From: Forficula auricularia
Lineage: Eukaryota; Arthropoda; Insecta; Dermaptera; Forficulidae
NCBI GenBank assembly: GCA_024734495.1
Contig: JALMQS010000187.1
Location: 8,758,769 to 8,822,768, forward strand
Length of the DNA: 64,000 bases
Reading direction: 5' to 3'
Shown: piece by piece, positions 33,188 to 43,849 of the stretch
How positions within the stretch are numbered: position 1 is the first letter of the stretch
How the letters are laid out: each line of letters opens with the position of its first letter
Position numbers and translations under genes: made by a program
The notes under the pieces: model-generated
What the model saw: the letters and a program-made list of their open reading frames with translations, nothing else
Told to the model about the DNA's origin: nothing
Database searches by the model: none

Positions 33188-33691
33188 GGGTAGAGGCTAC
33201 AGTCGTTGGCCCCCTTAAGCAACTCCTAGCAGCTTTCAATGCATATCTGGGCAAATTGTGGAACAATCTGGGTCAAATTAGGAATACAGCACATAGATAC
33301 TATGAGCATTTTGATAAATAAAACAAAAATCCACTGAGGAAGAGTTGCTGAGAACGCTCTCGAAATATTTGGAATAACCATTTGAAAAACAAAATAAATT
33401 ACTGGAAAGAAGCAAATTCAATTTATTTATCCTTAACAATATAAAACAAAAATGTTCATTTTCTCATGACATTTTCAAAAAGTACTTTTATTTGAAAATT
33501 TCTAAAAAAATGCAGTTATTGGCCCCCTGCAATATTTATTGGCCCAGGTATTCCATAGTGATTCCAGAATTGCCAACATGACAATAATTAATGGCGCAAT
33601 TTTTATAATATTTTTTTTTGTTGATTCATTGATTCAATCTCTTATTATTTGTGTTTTAGTGATAGGGGTCCAACGACTGTAGCCGCTACCC
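33188..33691. mobile_element. Mariner-type MITE nested in family E
   Basis: TIRs GGGTAGAGGCTACAGTCGTT and, read inward, GGGTAGCGGCTACAGTCGTT are almost identical over about 25 bp, with TA on both sides (33186-33187 and 33692-33693). The 504-bp interior is non-coding and contains a hammerhead-like motif (33330-33375). Confidence 0.8.
33330..33375 (+). ncRNA. Hammerhead-like motif, partial
   Basis: CTGAGGA at 33334-33340, AGAG and CTCT as an imperfect stem II, and GAAA at 33362-33365. Stem I is TCCA (33330-33333) with TGGA (33370-33373), and cleavage would follow T33369. Stem III (ATAT) is marginal. The fold is weaker than in the 5.2 and 16.1 kb copies. Confidence 0.4.
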
Positions 33692-33897
33692 TATATATTA
33701 AATCCCTTTAGCTGAGTTTAATTTATAAAAAAAATGTCTACAATTATTAAATTATAGGGTATAAAAGTGAAAGTGTGACGTGACAATACAGGAGGGAGGG
33801 GGCTCAATGAAAATGTGACAGAATGTGACACAGGGGGAGAGGAGGGGGTTAAAAATATTGATATTAAAGTGAAGTAATTTATGGGCGGCCCCAAAAG

Positions 33898-34894
33898 TCA
33901 TTGAAGAATTTTGTAATATTTTTTCTTCTTGAAATATATGAATACGCCTTCCGAATTACTTTAATTTCATCTGAATATTTTATTTTATTATTTGACGTAA
34001 AATTTAATGCAATTTTTTAATTAATTAAATTAGATATGGTACCTAACACTGGGGAAAATAGCAAAAGTGTTGGTCTTTCAGAAAATTATTGTAATTAAAC
34101 AACTAATGCATCATTTTGGATAATACATATTTTACACGAATAAATTTTATATTCCTAAATAAAAAGTGTAATTTCATTTTCAAGATAATTTTTTGACAGA
34201 AATTCCAACCACGCAAATATTAAAAATGCCATTTTATTTGTTGGTTTGTGTAGAAGGTATATAAAAAGTCATTAAATAATGCAAATTGCTCTTCATTTAT
34301 ATTCCAAAATTGATTGAAATTCCCTTAAAAATAAATTACGATAGAAGGGAAAAAGAAAAGTTACCCTGAGAAAAAAAATTAGATTACCTTTTTATGAATA
34401 AGGCTTATGTGATAATTCTAAAAATATTTCCGATTATCTCGAGACACACTTCTCTAAAAGGGATAAAATGAACCGTTGATGTTTCAAAAGTTCTGAAATG
34501 AACTGCGAATGAAATATGTTATTCCAAGAAAATGGCTGCTGATATAAATGACTTGTCAGTTAAATTACTCGATGAGAAGTTTGAATTTGAATACATTAGG
34601 TGTAGAGATGTGGAGGGTATGAGTATCGAAACTCTGTGAAGAGTCAGTCAACAAATTCGATTTTCCTACCGCACATTCATCCCCCTCAAAAAAAGATCAA
34701 AGGGAACAAAAAACAAATTTAATTGTAATAAACTGACATAAAAGTGAAAAAATTTGATCTATTTGTTATTTGCAACAGGTATCGGCTATAATCATAAAAC
34801 CAGGAAATTAGCTTCAGCATTAACTAGCATATGCCATGGAAAGTTGATGATATCTTAATAGAGCCATATACAAAAACGAAAACAAAATGAAATT
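33898..34894. other. No gene seen
   Basis: AT-rich; nothing supportable. Confidence 0.5.
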
Positions 34895-35040
34895 CTAATT
34901 AAAGGAAACAATAAAAGAGTATGTCTTCTGGTGGAAAAATAAATTTTTAATTTATTTATAAAAGAGATATAGTTTCAAGGACTTTGCCCCCCTCTTCATC
35001 ATTGCATTGCATACAAAAAAATGTACACTCACCAAAATTA
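34895..35040 (-). mobile_element. PLE terminus, decayed
   Basis: Diverged copy of the 5.0-5.3 kb terminus: AACAATAAAAGAGT and TGTCTTCTGGTGG on the plus strand. On the minus strand TGATGAAGAGGGG, then CCTTGAAACTATA occurs, which is the hammerhead with its first C lost and stem II damaged. Probably not a working ribozyme. Confidence 0.5.
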
Positions 35041-35569
35041 CATTTATTAGAGTAGATAGATAGATAGATTTTATTTTGTTCTGAGAATGATATTTTCCTG
35101 GAGGATAAGAGATACAAATTATATTACATTAAAAAGCTGCTTTCCAAATTCAACAAAGAGAGTACAAAAATATAAAAAAAATATTACATTTAACGGCTGA
35201 TGAGGGAAGAACAATATGGTATTGGAATAATTATCGGAAAATAGTTTTTTTCTTTAATTAGTTTTTTCCTCTTATTAAAAACAAGGACTAAAGATGATCA
35301 AGGACACTCGATGGTGGAGAAGTAATCTCCGGAGTCGAAGCTAAAATACAATGTATACATTAACTCATGTAAAATAATTGGTTTAATAATAAATTTATTA
35401 CATTTAACATTAAAAAGGAAAAATTAATTGATAATATAAAATCAAATTACAAAAAAAAAAAAAAAAAAAACATTTATCACAGAATGATCAGCATGAACAA
35501 AAAAATACTTAAAATATAACAACTCAGCCTCACTCCACCCATCAACCAGCCCTCTGCTGACTCATTAAT
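35041..35569. other. No gene seen; GATA run and A-run
   Basis: A TAGATAGATAGATAGA microsatellite at 35054-35069 and a 23-A run at 35448-35470; otherwise AT-rich. Confidence 0.5.
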
Positions 35570-36283
35570 AGATCAAAATACTTTGCCTTAAAAGCGCCGA
35601 GAGACTTCGCCCCCTTCACACTTCCCGGAATTTTATTCCAGAGCTTCGCGGAATTAATAGAAATTTATTAAATAACTATTCAGGGGACTTGCTCTCAAAC
35701 AGATTGAAAAGAAAAATTCCCAAAATATAATCTCTTCTTTGGAAGCCTTAATCAACCCAGTTTATTGTAGTAGGGCGTGATGTGTTCATCAAAAGGGACA
35801 TGAAAAATGAACCTAATGCAGCTGTTCAATAATCTTTCAAGCAAGCTTACTGTTTAATTCCTGATTTAAACTATTATAAACAAGGGAACAGTAGTCGATC
35901 AGAGGAGCAGCCAAAGAATTTATAAGGAGTTTTCTGATAGGTACGGGCAGTCAATCCTTGATTTTTTTAAATTGATAAAGGGATTTAAAAACTGTATTTG
36001 ATATGCTATGAACATTGTCTCTCCATGAGAGAGTTTGATCAAACTCTACACCCAAGTTTCTTACAGTATCCGAAAACTCAATGACACTTCCATACAAGAA
36101 GAGGGATGGAAACATGGCAATATTGTTCAGATAAATTCTGCTGCCAAACATGATTGCCTTAGTTTTGTAAATGTTGATATCCAGATTTCGACTCTCAGCC
36201 CATCGACAGAGTAGGTACATCATATTAGATACACTACATTTCAAATTATGTATTATACATTTTTTACATACATATGTATGCAT
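35570..36283 (-). pseudogene. LINE family 3, reverse transcriptase C-terminal half
   Basis: The minus strand encodes the thumb and connection region of a non-LTR reverse transcriptase. It reads WAESRNLDINIYKTKAIMFG, then VRNLGVEFDQTLSWRDNVH, then SLYQFKKIK, ending in a stop at 35951. Beyond it, in broken frames, INSLAAPLIDYCSLVYN and, near 35600-35650, AKLWNKIPGSVKGAKSLGAF follow. This order (KT-A-I-FG, NLG-D-LSW, LW--IP--V) is typical of jockey/CR1-like LINEs without RNase H. The catalytic YADD box lies upstream and is absent. Stops and truncation make it inactive. Confidence 0.8.
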
Positions 36284-36489
36284 TTAAAAATAAAGTAAAA
36301 AACAATAAAACAAATAAAAACCTTAATAAAAACTTGATAGACTTCAATATATGTAGGTATGTAATTTTTAATTTTTTTATATAATTAAGAAAAGGAAAAA
36401 AATGTTTTTTTATGCTTCTCCTAAGGAAGAAAAAAGTTTTAAACACTGCTGTGGAGAGAGGAGGAAAGCATTTTATTTGTTTCCTTCAT
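36284..36489. other. No gene seen
   Basis: AT-rich low-complexity sequence; the 60-codon minus frame is F/L/K-rich and random-looking. Confidence 0.5.
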
Positions 36490-36600
36490 TGACCCCTTGA
36501 AACCCTGAAGAAGGAGAGAAGGATCCTCCGAAACGTCCATTTGAAAGGAAGGAAGAAGTATTCCAATAAATTACACCTTATTTGATATCTGTTAATTTTT
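36490..36600 (+). ncRNA. Hammerhead motif with weak stem I
   Basis: CTGAAGA at 36505-36511, stem II GGAG (36513-36516) with CTCC (36526-36529), GAAA at 36530-36533, then CGTC with predicted cleavage after C36537. The core and stem II are intact, but stem I is poor (AAA with TTT after a two-base mismatch). It belongs to the 16.1 kb type (AAACCCTGAAGAAGGAG). Confidence 0.5.
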
Positions 36601-36689
36601 TCTTTCCTTACTACCCCTGGGCTGCCTTCCATTACTTTCAATTAAAAGCTCTACCAGTCCGTCTCTCTCAGATAAAATTTAGTTGCAAA

Positions 36690-36886
36690 CAAATAAAAAT
36701 TTATTGATTTTTTGGAAAATAACATATTTTATTCATTTCGTGTTAAGCGATTTTTGTTTCGTGTTAAAAGAAAAAAATGTATGAAAACACCTATAGTATT
36801 TTGTTGGGAGGGCATTATTATTTTGTGTTAACTGATTTTTTCATGTTAAGGGTTTTCGCGTTAAACGATTTCCACTGTATATTATA
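36690..36886. mobile_element. Tigger-like right end
   Basis: The right terminus, read inward, is CAGTGGAAATCGTTTAACGC, before TA (36887-36888). TTAACACAAAAT and TTAACACGAAA motifs repeat inside. No left TIR found, so a truncated pogo/Tigger-type element is likely. Confidence 0.4.
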
Positions 36887-36888
36887 GT

Positions 36889-37299
36889 TTTCATTATACA
36901 AACCTGTAGGAAAAATTCGCTTCTATTTTAGAGTATGTAATTTTATTATTTTTGTTTTTATTTAAATTCTCAAAAGCGATTTAAACGATTCTGATTTTAA
37001 AAAATATATAATAATAATAATTAAATAAAGAACATAAAATTATAGTCTTCAAGTTTTTTTCCGATAAATGGCGTAAAATCATTTGAATTATTAATCTCAA
37101 TTAATAATAATTAGTATATAAAAATATATATATATTTTTGCTTTTATCATAAGCCTTCTTACACAAGTTCTAACTTTATTTCAAAATCGCCCATTTCCGA
37201 GAAATTCAAAGAAAAGTGAAAATATGGTAGTTCTAAAATAAAGTACTTTAAAATACTGCCCTTCTAAGTTTTCAAACTTTTTAGTCTCCTTCTTCTTCT
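36889..37299. other. No gene seen
   Basis: AT-rich with a TATATATA run; a CTTCTTCTTCTTC run at 37280-37300 is the tail of the minus-strand LINE that follows. Confidence 0.5.
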
Positions 37300-37548
37300 T
37301 CTTTTCCTTCCTCAGCCTGTTTCTATCCCCTCCTGGATATAGGCCTCTTCCATCTGTTTCCATATATGCCGGCTTCTGGCTGTTAGCATCTAATTTTCTT
37401 CCATAATCTTTCGGATGTCATCTCGCCATCTCAGTTGGGGCCTGCACTTCTGTTTATTGTTCCTGGTCTCCACTGGACTATCCTCTTTTGACCACCTTGT
37501 GTCTTCCTCTCGTGCCACGTACCCCACCCAGCGGGCAATCACAAGTTA
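37300..37548 (-). pseudogene. LINE family 4, ORF2 C-terminus
   Basis: The minus strand reads WVAYVAREEDTRWSKE, CRPQLRWRDDIRKIMEEN and then HIWKQMEEAYIQEGIETG before stops. Insect endonuclease-reverse transcriptase LINEs end in the same order: GH-AR-DRW, GRP--RW-DD, then W--LEEAY-Q. One stop splits the trace. The GAA-rich tail follows on the minus strand. Only the last 80 codons or so remain. Confidence 0.7.
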
Positions 37549-37734
37549 CTAACAAGAATATAATAACTGATCACTTAACCAACTTTTTATTCAAAAACAT
37601 CTAAATTAAATATTTCATCATTATCTAATATATCCAACTTAAAAGTTCATCTTGACAGAGATTTGAAATTTTGTATATTTGCTAAAAACACAACTTAGAG
37701 AGATTCTTAGAGAGAGGCATTGCAAATAGACACA

Positions 37735-38303
37735 ATTCGGCTAAAAATAAAAAACTGCAAAAATAACCACCCAAAATGGAGGAGGGGATCAAAAAATAAA
37801 AATTCTTACCCTTAGAGCCAACTTAACCAAATTTTGTACTACATAATCTGGGGGTCACTAGAAGGCTAGAAAAAACTGGGTGCGGGGGGGGGGCACGGAG
37901 TGGTGTCTGGGGGGTACAGGATGGAGTGGAGGGTTTAGGTGAGGGTTCAGAAGCGTAATGGAGGGGGTCTCAGGTGAGGGACCAGAGCCGTAGTGGGGTG
38001 GTGCGGGGCGGGGTCCGGGTGGATGTGGGGCGGGGTGGATGGTACTGGGGGTGGGGTGGAGGAGTGAGGGTTCAGGTGAGGATCCAGAGGCTTGGTGGGG
38101 TGGTGCGGGGTGGGTGGGCCTTTCGGGGTCCGAGTGATGGTGGGGGGTTCATGTGAAGATCCAGAGGCGTAGTGGGGTGTTGCGGGGGCTGGGGAGGTGA
38201 TGAGTGGGGTTCGGGGGGGGGTATGAGGGAGGTTCGTGGGTTGGTGGTCCAGGGGGCCCTCAGGCTAGCAAGAGAGCTGCCGAATGCGGGCTTTGCAGCT
38301 AGT
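37735..38303 (-). repeat. Repeat family A, minus-strand copy
   Basis: On the minus strand: TAGCTGCAAAGCCCGC, a C-rich tract (G-rich on the plus strand, 37884-38230), CCAGTTTTTTCTAGCCTTCT and ACAAAATTTGGTTAAGTTGG. The 3' microsatellite and tail are missing. Open frames on both strands here (95 and 60 codons, Pro- or Gly-rich) come from base bias and are not genes. Confidence 0.75.
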
Positions 38304-38394
38304 ATACTATAATGGAATATTTGCCCCAATTCCCCCAAATTATTTGAATAAATAAACACAAGAGAGTGCTATCTTCAGCATTAGTGCTGCCTCT

Positions 38395-38560
38395 ATGTTT
38401 AACGCACGATCCTTATAGTCTCTTTAAAAATAAATTAAAAATGTATTTTTCCAGCAGAAGACACACTCATTTATTGTTTCCTTTAATTTATAAAAATTCT
38501 GCTAGTCTCGGCAAAAACAAACTTTTAATTTAATTGAAATTCTTATTAATATATTAATTA
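38395..38560 (+). mobile_element. PLE terminus scrap
   Basis: TTCCAGCAGAAGACACACTC, TTATTGTTTCC and CTCGGCAAAAAC match the right arm and flank of the 5.0-5.3 kb terminus. No ribozyme core is left. Confidence 0.55.
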
Positions 38561-38908
38561 TGACTATATTCTATTGACTATCTAGGTATTTTGATTAATT
38601 GTTTCAAAATATTTCTTCTTTCATAATTAGGTACTTCGTTTTCAAAAACGCATCCCACATCCTTTATGATCTGGCTAAAATGTACAAATCTAACCCCTTG
38701 TCTTATCTTTTCTACCTTAACTTTTTAAAATATTAAGCGCATATTGATATCTTCTTCTAATACTTTTAGAATGGAATATTAAATAGATCTTTCATTTCGC
38801 ATATTTTTTTGAAAAAAAAAATAATATTAACACTACTTTTGCCATACTGGAGGCATTTGATATGCTATGCTTCAGAACAATGTTTATGATTAAATGGGTA
38901 AATATACT
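38561..38908. other. No gene seen
   Basis: AT-rich; nothing supportable. Confidence 0.5.
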
Positions 38909-38915
38909 ATAATGC

Positions 38916-39688
38916 TAAGGTGACTAATTATCTTTGGCACAAAAGGAGTACTACGCTAGTCCCCGAGATTGCCGTCAAAACTGACCGAATATTTCTGAGC
39001 CCAGAGCCGAATGCCGTTTTTTTACGTCTCGTATTTTGTGTGGCCTGAAATGAAGACGATCAATTATTGGTCGTCTTGTTTTTTTATTGGATATGGTGAT
39101 TGGGGTTATGAAAAAATCTAAGTCTTCTACAATCGACTATATATTTTTAAAAGAATTTGTAAATAGATACAATGGTAGTAATTCTAATTATTAATTATTG
39201 GAATTATATTTTTCTGTTGTATAGATTTTTCTGGATGATTCTGAATTTTCTTCCAATAGCGCACTCTCAAGTCAGAACAACTTACATCCCCCATGTTGAA
39301 TTTAACCGTTAAAACTGCAGCTAATGTCTTTACAGATAGCTCCAGTAATGATTACCCAGCGAAAATACCCTCTCTACAGCTGCATTTAACAACTTAGTGC
39401 ACATTCAATCAATAATTTTACATTTTTTTGTGGAATACATTCTTATTTAAAATTCGAAAATACTTCTACCCATCTTCTGTCCACGCTTACTTTTTCATCT
39501 ATCCATTTCATAAGTCTTTCTTTATTTAAATACATATTTACTTTTCGAATTTCTTCATTAGAGAAAACCATGTTTTTAGGAGTACAAAATAATGCAATCG
39601 AGTACAAAAGGTGTACAAGTTTTAAAAGGAGTACTGTGTACGGAAAAGGAGCACAAAACTCCATAAAGGAGTACGTTTGTTCACCTTA
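38916..39688. mobile_element. TIR element with 7-bp duplication
   Basis: The left end TAAGGTGACTAATTAT and the right end, read inward, TAAGGTGAACAAACG are flanked by ATAATGC on both sides (38909-38915 and 39689-39695). AAAAGGAGTAC lies near the left end and GGAGTACAAAA-like repeats near the right. A minus-strand 73-codon frame (39443-39664; EEIRKVNMYLNKERLMKWID) may be a coding trace, not identified. Duplication length 7-8 bp would fit hAT or P-type elements; not decided. Confidence 0.6.
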
Positions 39689-39695
39689 ATAATGC

Positions 39696-40639
39696 ACACT
39701 ACTTCACTCTTTAAAATATCTCAGCCACACGTTTTTCAATGAGTGCCTTATCATTAGAGGACTATTCTTCCCCAGATTTTTCCTCAAAGCAGTCTTTTCT
39801 GTAGTCTTATCGGTAACTTCTTCATTTGAAATACATTCTTCTGTATCATTGCATTTCAAAGGCCTACAGTATTGTAAGATAAAAATTATATAAATCACGT
39901 TTTGTACAATGTTATTTTTTTCTATTTTTCAAATAAATATATGAGGTGTTCTCAAGCAAATGGAATGAATTCCTTTCCAAGAGTTATCGTTTTAATATTC
40001 TAATCGAAAATTATAACAAGAAGATATCAATATCCTTCGGTGTGCACATTTGTAGGCCGTCCGAAGAATAAATAAATTATTTATTATATTTTAATTAGAT
40101 AATGCGAGAATGGAGAGATAATCTAATTTACAACCAGTCTTGGAACACATTTATTGTTCATCTTCTATTAAAAAAATAATAAATTATGGAATGATAACGA
40201 TAGGCAAAGCCATCAGGCGATTGTCCAATTCCCAGGCATTAGATTGATTAAATAAGCAGTTCTTGAATGAAGTGATCGTTAGTGAGCATTATGCTCTCGG
40301 AGCGTGATAGATATGCAACGTTAATTGAAGCAGCGCATACAAAGTTTGACACTAGCTATTCAAAACTGCTTGTTGATTACAGCCCGATCTAAAGGTTGTA
40401 AATTATATAGGGTACTTGAAAAGTCAGAGTTATAGACAGAGAGAAAGAGAGAGAGCAAAGAATTCTCAACAAAAGAAACATTACCAAAGGAAAAATTGAT
40501 AGTTAAATAACGATGGTATTAAGAAAATTCATTATTTGTAATTTTAAACACGAAACAAGTCATGGCAACAATTAGACTGTAGACAGGGTGTGAGAGGGTT
40601 CAAAGCTCATCTGAAATGTTGAAAAACGTAATAATAAAT
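39696..40639. other. No certain gene
   Basis: A minus-strand 64-codon frame at 39704-39898 is acidic and polar (EECISNEEVTDKTTEKTAL), just outside the element at 38.9 kb; not recognised. The rest is AT-rich with a GA run (40437-40456). Confidence 0.4.
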
Positions 40640-41010
40640 CTATGTTTTGACGAGACACCAATAAAACTCCCTAGCCGATCGTAGATCTGTCTCCGCCCTT
40701 ATTCTTTTTTATAGATATTATCATGGCTTTTGATCCGAAGAGATAAAATCAATAATCCCTCCAAAGGCTTCATTTGTGCGAAATACGCGATTTTCTAAGA
40801 TTCAACACCCCTACCCGCTTAAATTGGATGCTAATCAAACAAACGCATTCGGCAATTCGTTTATCCCTATGACGTATAGAGACTGGAACTCTCTTCCTCC
40901 TACCGTCTTCCCAGCAACTTATAACCTCCAATCTTTCAAGACCCGCATCCACAGGTACCTTCGACTCCTACCCAATCCCTAAATCTCTTCTTATTTTCCC
41001 AATACAAGAG
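40640..41010 (+). pseudogene. LINE family 1, C-terminal fragment
   Basis: Same C-terminal block as at 10.3 and 46.6 kb, here on the plus strand. RSVSALILFYRYYHG, SEEIKSIIPPKASF, then FGNSFIPMTYRDWNSLPPTV, FPATYNLQSFKTRIHRYLR and a stop at 40981. The last 68 codons are intact. Upstream codons have stops. The overlapping minus frame is a shadow. A diverged second copy follows 80 bp downstream in the same direction. Confidence 0.75.
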
Positions 41011-41089
41011 TCCACCGCAGGCTACAGAGGATGTTCCTTTTTGGTGCAACTACTTCTTGTATCAATATCATTATATTATAAAAAAAGCC

Positions 41090-41340
41090 TCGTTTGAGAG
41101 AAATACTTGATTTTCAAACATTGAACACCCCTTCGAGATTAAATAAAATTACTAACAGTCTAATTCCGCATTCAGCAACTCGTTTATCTATATGACTTCT
41201 AAAGACTGTAACCCTCTTTTCACATAGGTCTTTGTAGCGCCCTTCGGTTTCTTAAGACCTGTATTCACAGATACCTTTAACCTGATCCTTGAAATTTCTT
41301 TCGATTTTCCTTCTTCTTTTAAATTTCATTCCAGATTACA
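41090..41340 (+). pseudogene. LINE family 1, second tandem fragment
   Basis: A strongly decayed repeat of the preceding block: SFERNT, AFSNSFIYMTSKDCNPLF and a trace of VFTDTFNL, with several stops, followed by TTTCCTTCTTCTTTTAA and CCAGATTACAGGGG, as after the first copy. The head-to-tail pair suggests a local duplication of the fragment. Confidence 0.55.
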
Positions 41341-41434
41341 GGGGTTTCACCTTCAGACATTAATATAATTAAAAGTGGTTCTCAGATATTTGATAATAAA
41401 CATAATATCAATTTACATAGGTACATACCTAATA

Positions 41435-42089
41435 CAGTAGAACCTCGATAATACGGTACACTTGGGGATCTGCCAATGCCGGATTATCGATTTTACCGGA
41501 TTATTGAGGTCTTTAAAAAAAACTTACTTGAACAAGGAAATCTGTCAGTAATAACAATTTAAAGAACAAAAACGTGTACTTTATTTACAAACTAACATAA
41601 GGTATAAATAGTAAATGTGTATTTCACTTCAAATGAGTTTTTATGGGCACTTTGTCTGAAATTTCAATGTTCAATCAGCGATGTCGTCTGATGATGTTGA
41701 GGGGGTTGCTGGACTAGCATTCACTGTAGACAGGTTAGCTTGAACATCATAGAGATATTAACTTGCTTCTTGGATTGAGATCTTTTCTGACAAAAACTGT
41801 TCTGGATAATGTGCAAATTCATAACTTCGTAATGTTTGCATTTCTCTGCAAATTTCACAAAGTTTTTAAGCCTTTCGAAGCCTTAGCCCAAGAGATTTGA
41901 GTCATAGGAGAATCTTCTTCATCACTCTCAGTTTCTTGAACCTCTTGTGGGTTCAAAACAGACTCTATTATTGCCAACTGTGCACTGAGCAAGCACTAAA
42001 TCTTTCGAATTTCGCTAAAAAATTTCTGACTCATGCCGGACAATCGAGTCTTCGGGACTATCGAGTGTCGGATTATCGAGATTCTACTG
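41435..42089. mobile_element. Tigger/pogo deletion derivative
   Basis: Ends CAGTAGAACCTCGATAATAC and, read inward, CAGTAGAATCTCGATAATCC; TA on both sides (41433-41434 and 42090-42091). The minus strand of 41640-41960 keeps a decayed transposase C-terminus. It has an acidic stretch (QETESDEEDSPMTQIS), an Ala/Lys/Leu segment (WAKASKGLKTL) and then several stops, the usual order at the end of Tigger transposases. The catalytic DDE part is deleted. Confidence 0.8.
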
Positions 42090-42091
42090 TA

Positions 42092-43122
42092 AATATAATT
42101 CACAAAAAAATATATTGTCAAGAAATAAATTATTTATATGTCTCCCTATTCCTCCCCTAATTCCACAAAATGTATTTATGACCATACCACAATGTTTCTA
42201 AACCTTTTTATAAATGTATTACTACTACAAAATAGATTCGTAAATTTCAGAACCAATTAAATCAGCGAAAACGCCTTTAAAACAAGTAAAAATGAAGAAT
42301 TTTGCTTTGAAAGGTGTTAACACGCATGATTTAAATCAGGCGTGTAGATTCAAATAGACTAGAGACAAAAATTAAAATTCTTGATTATATCGACTTAGAA
42401 AAAATCTAAGGGTCTGTCAGCAACAAAAGGGATAAAGTATTCATGGATATTTAAATAACCATTTGACCTTTTAAACCACTTATTTAATTTGAAAATATGT
42501 TTAAGTATATTTTTTTAATACTACCTTAGTGAAACAATTTAAGCGATAATTAAATATAATTGTTGAGCCTTGGGATTAATCTCTGGAATTGTGGTCTGTT
42601 TGAACATAAGAAATATTAACGAAATAATAGCTAGACTTACGGCCACTTACGAGAAAGGAAGGACACTTTGGCCCCTTTATTTGTACACCGACACATTTCA
42701 GAAATGTTAGTAGCTTTCTCTAGTGTCTAGCTTAACCAAGGTAATAAAATTTGGACCATTTGAGAATAAACGTCTCTTACACCCTAAACAAATTTAAAGT
42801 ACCTATATAGGAGGGAGATGTTTTAGTTTGCAATTACAGTTCTACGTAGTTTTATTAGAGAGTACAATTGGTACAAATAATTTAGAGAATAACAAATCCC
42901 AGTAAAAACACTTCTTTTAAAAAAAGGCCAAGTTCGAGTAATAACAATCATTTGCCAGAAAAAGTAATGAGATGTAAAGTGCTGCCAAGTTCAACATCAT
43001 CAATTTAGTAAATGGAACGAGAATAAAAAAAAAATTTAAATTAAAATTAAAATTAAAAGTATTGAATATATGGTACATTTTTTTTATTTTATGCTTATGA
43101 AGGTATGCATTAAATAGTAAGT
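42092..43122. other. No gene seen
   Basis: AT-rich; a 95-codon minus frame (42917-43204) is F/N/L-rich and has no recognised domain. Confidence 0.5.
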
Positions 43123-43849
43123 GTATATGTTGCAGTAAAACCCCGTTTTTTAGTAAAAACGGGTTCTTACTAGTTAAAAAGCGTTTCACAGAATACCTTG
43201 GCAACTAGAATTTACTGATGTTGGTTGAGTTTGGTCCAAAGGTCTAGAATCTTCATTTTTGAACTTCCGCCTCGTTTATTTTCAAAAAATTTTAAACGAA
43301 AAGGTCAAAAATTACATCCTTTAGAACAGTGTTCCGCAAACTTTTTATGTTCAAGGTACACCTATCAAATCAAGAAATTTTAGAGGTACACCAAGAAAAA
43401 AAAACAATGTTTATTTAATATTTATTTATTATTATAATCAATATGAAAAGATGTTTAATGAGAAATGTGAGCGGATCAAAATTTGGAGGAATCGTTGATA
43501 AGGCTGCTCGCATAACTCTGAGCTATGTGGAGGTGCATTATCTTCATAAAACTTGACATTTTTTCGCGGCACACCCTCTAATGACCACGGTACAGCAGTG
43601 TGCCGCGGCACACACTTTGCGGAACACTGCTCTAGAACTTGGCTTCTAATAAGCATTTAATTTTTGACATTTTCTTTTAAAAAACGAGGCGAAAGGTCAA
43701 GAATGAAGATTCTAGACCTTTGGACCAAACTCAACCAACTCAACCAACATCAGTAAATTCTAGTTGCCACAAAAATATTCAGTGAAACGCGCTTTAACTA
43801 GTAAGAACCCGGTCTTACTAAAAACGTGTTTTTACTGCAACGTATACAT
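43123..43849. mobile_element. Large palindromic foldback element
   Basis: Inverted arms of about 200 bp: GTATATGTTGCAGTAAAA at the left and TTTTTACTGCAACGTATAC at the right. Inside them are AACGGGTTCTTACTAGTTAA / TTAACTAGTAAGAACCCGGT, TAGAATTTACTGATGTTGG and its complement, and CAAAGGTCTAGAATCTTCA and its complement. Non-coding. A hAT MITE sits at its centre. It also carries GGTTGAGTTTGGTCCAAAGG, similar to part of the repeat A/B unit. Confidence 0.75.
43327..43629. mobile_element. hAT MITE at the palindrome centre
   Basis: TIRs CAGTGTTCCGCAAACTTTTT and, read inward, CAGTGTTCCGCAAAGTGTG. The flanking 8-bp duplication is CTTTAGAA (43319-43326) and CTCTAGAA (43630-43637), one mismatch. 303 bp, no transposase frame; GGTACACC and CGGCACACC motifs lie inside the ends. 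Confidence 0.85.

Larger units (their letters stand above)
33047..33897. mobile_element. Family E element, outer level of a nest
   Basis: The left end GGACCGTTCATAAATTCACG and the right end, read inward, GGGGCCGCCCATAAATTACT are inverted. Both have inner GTGACAAAATGTGACA / GTGACAGAATGTGACA motifs beside G-runs (GGGGGAGGGGG). Arthropod genomes carry many repeats with such termini. The superfamily and target duplication are not resolved. A mariner-type MITE interrupts it. Confidence 0.5.

Noticed and set aside
38072..38359. 95-codon Pro-rich minus frame and Gly-rich plus frame
   Set aside because: Same C/G-rich head of family A; no domain, composition artefact.
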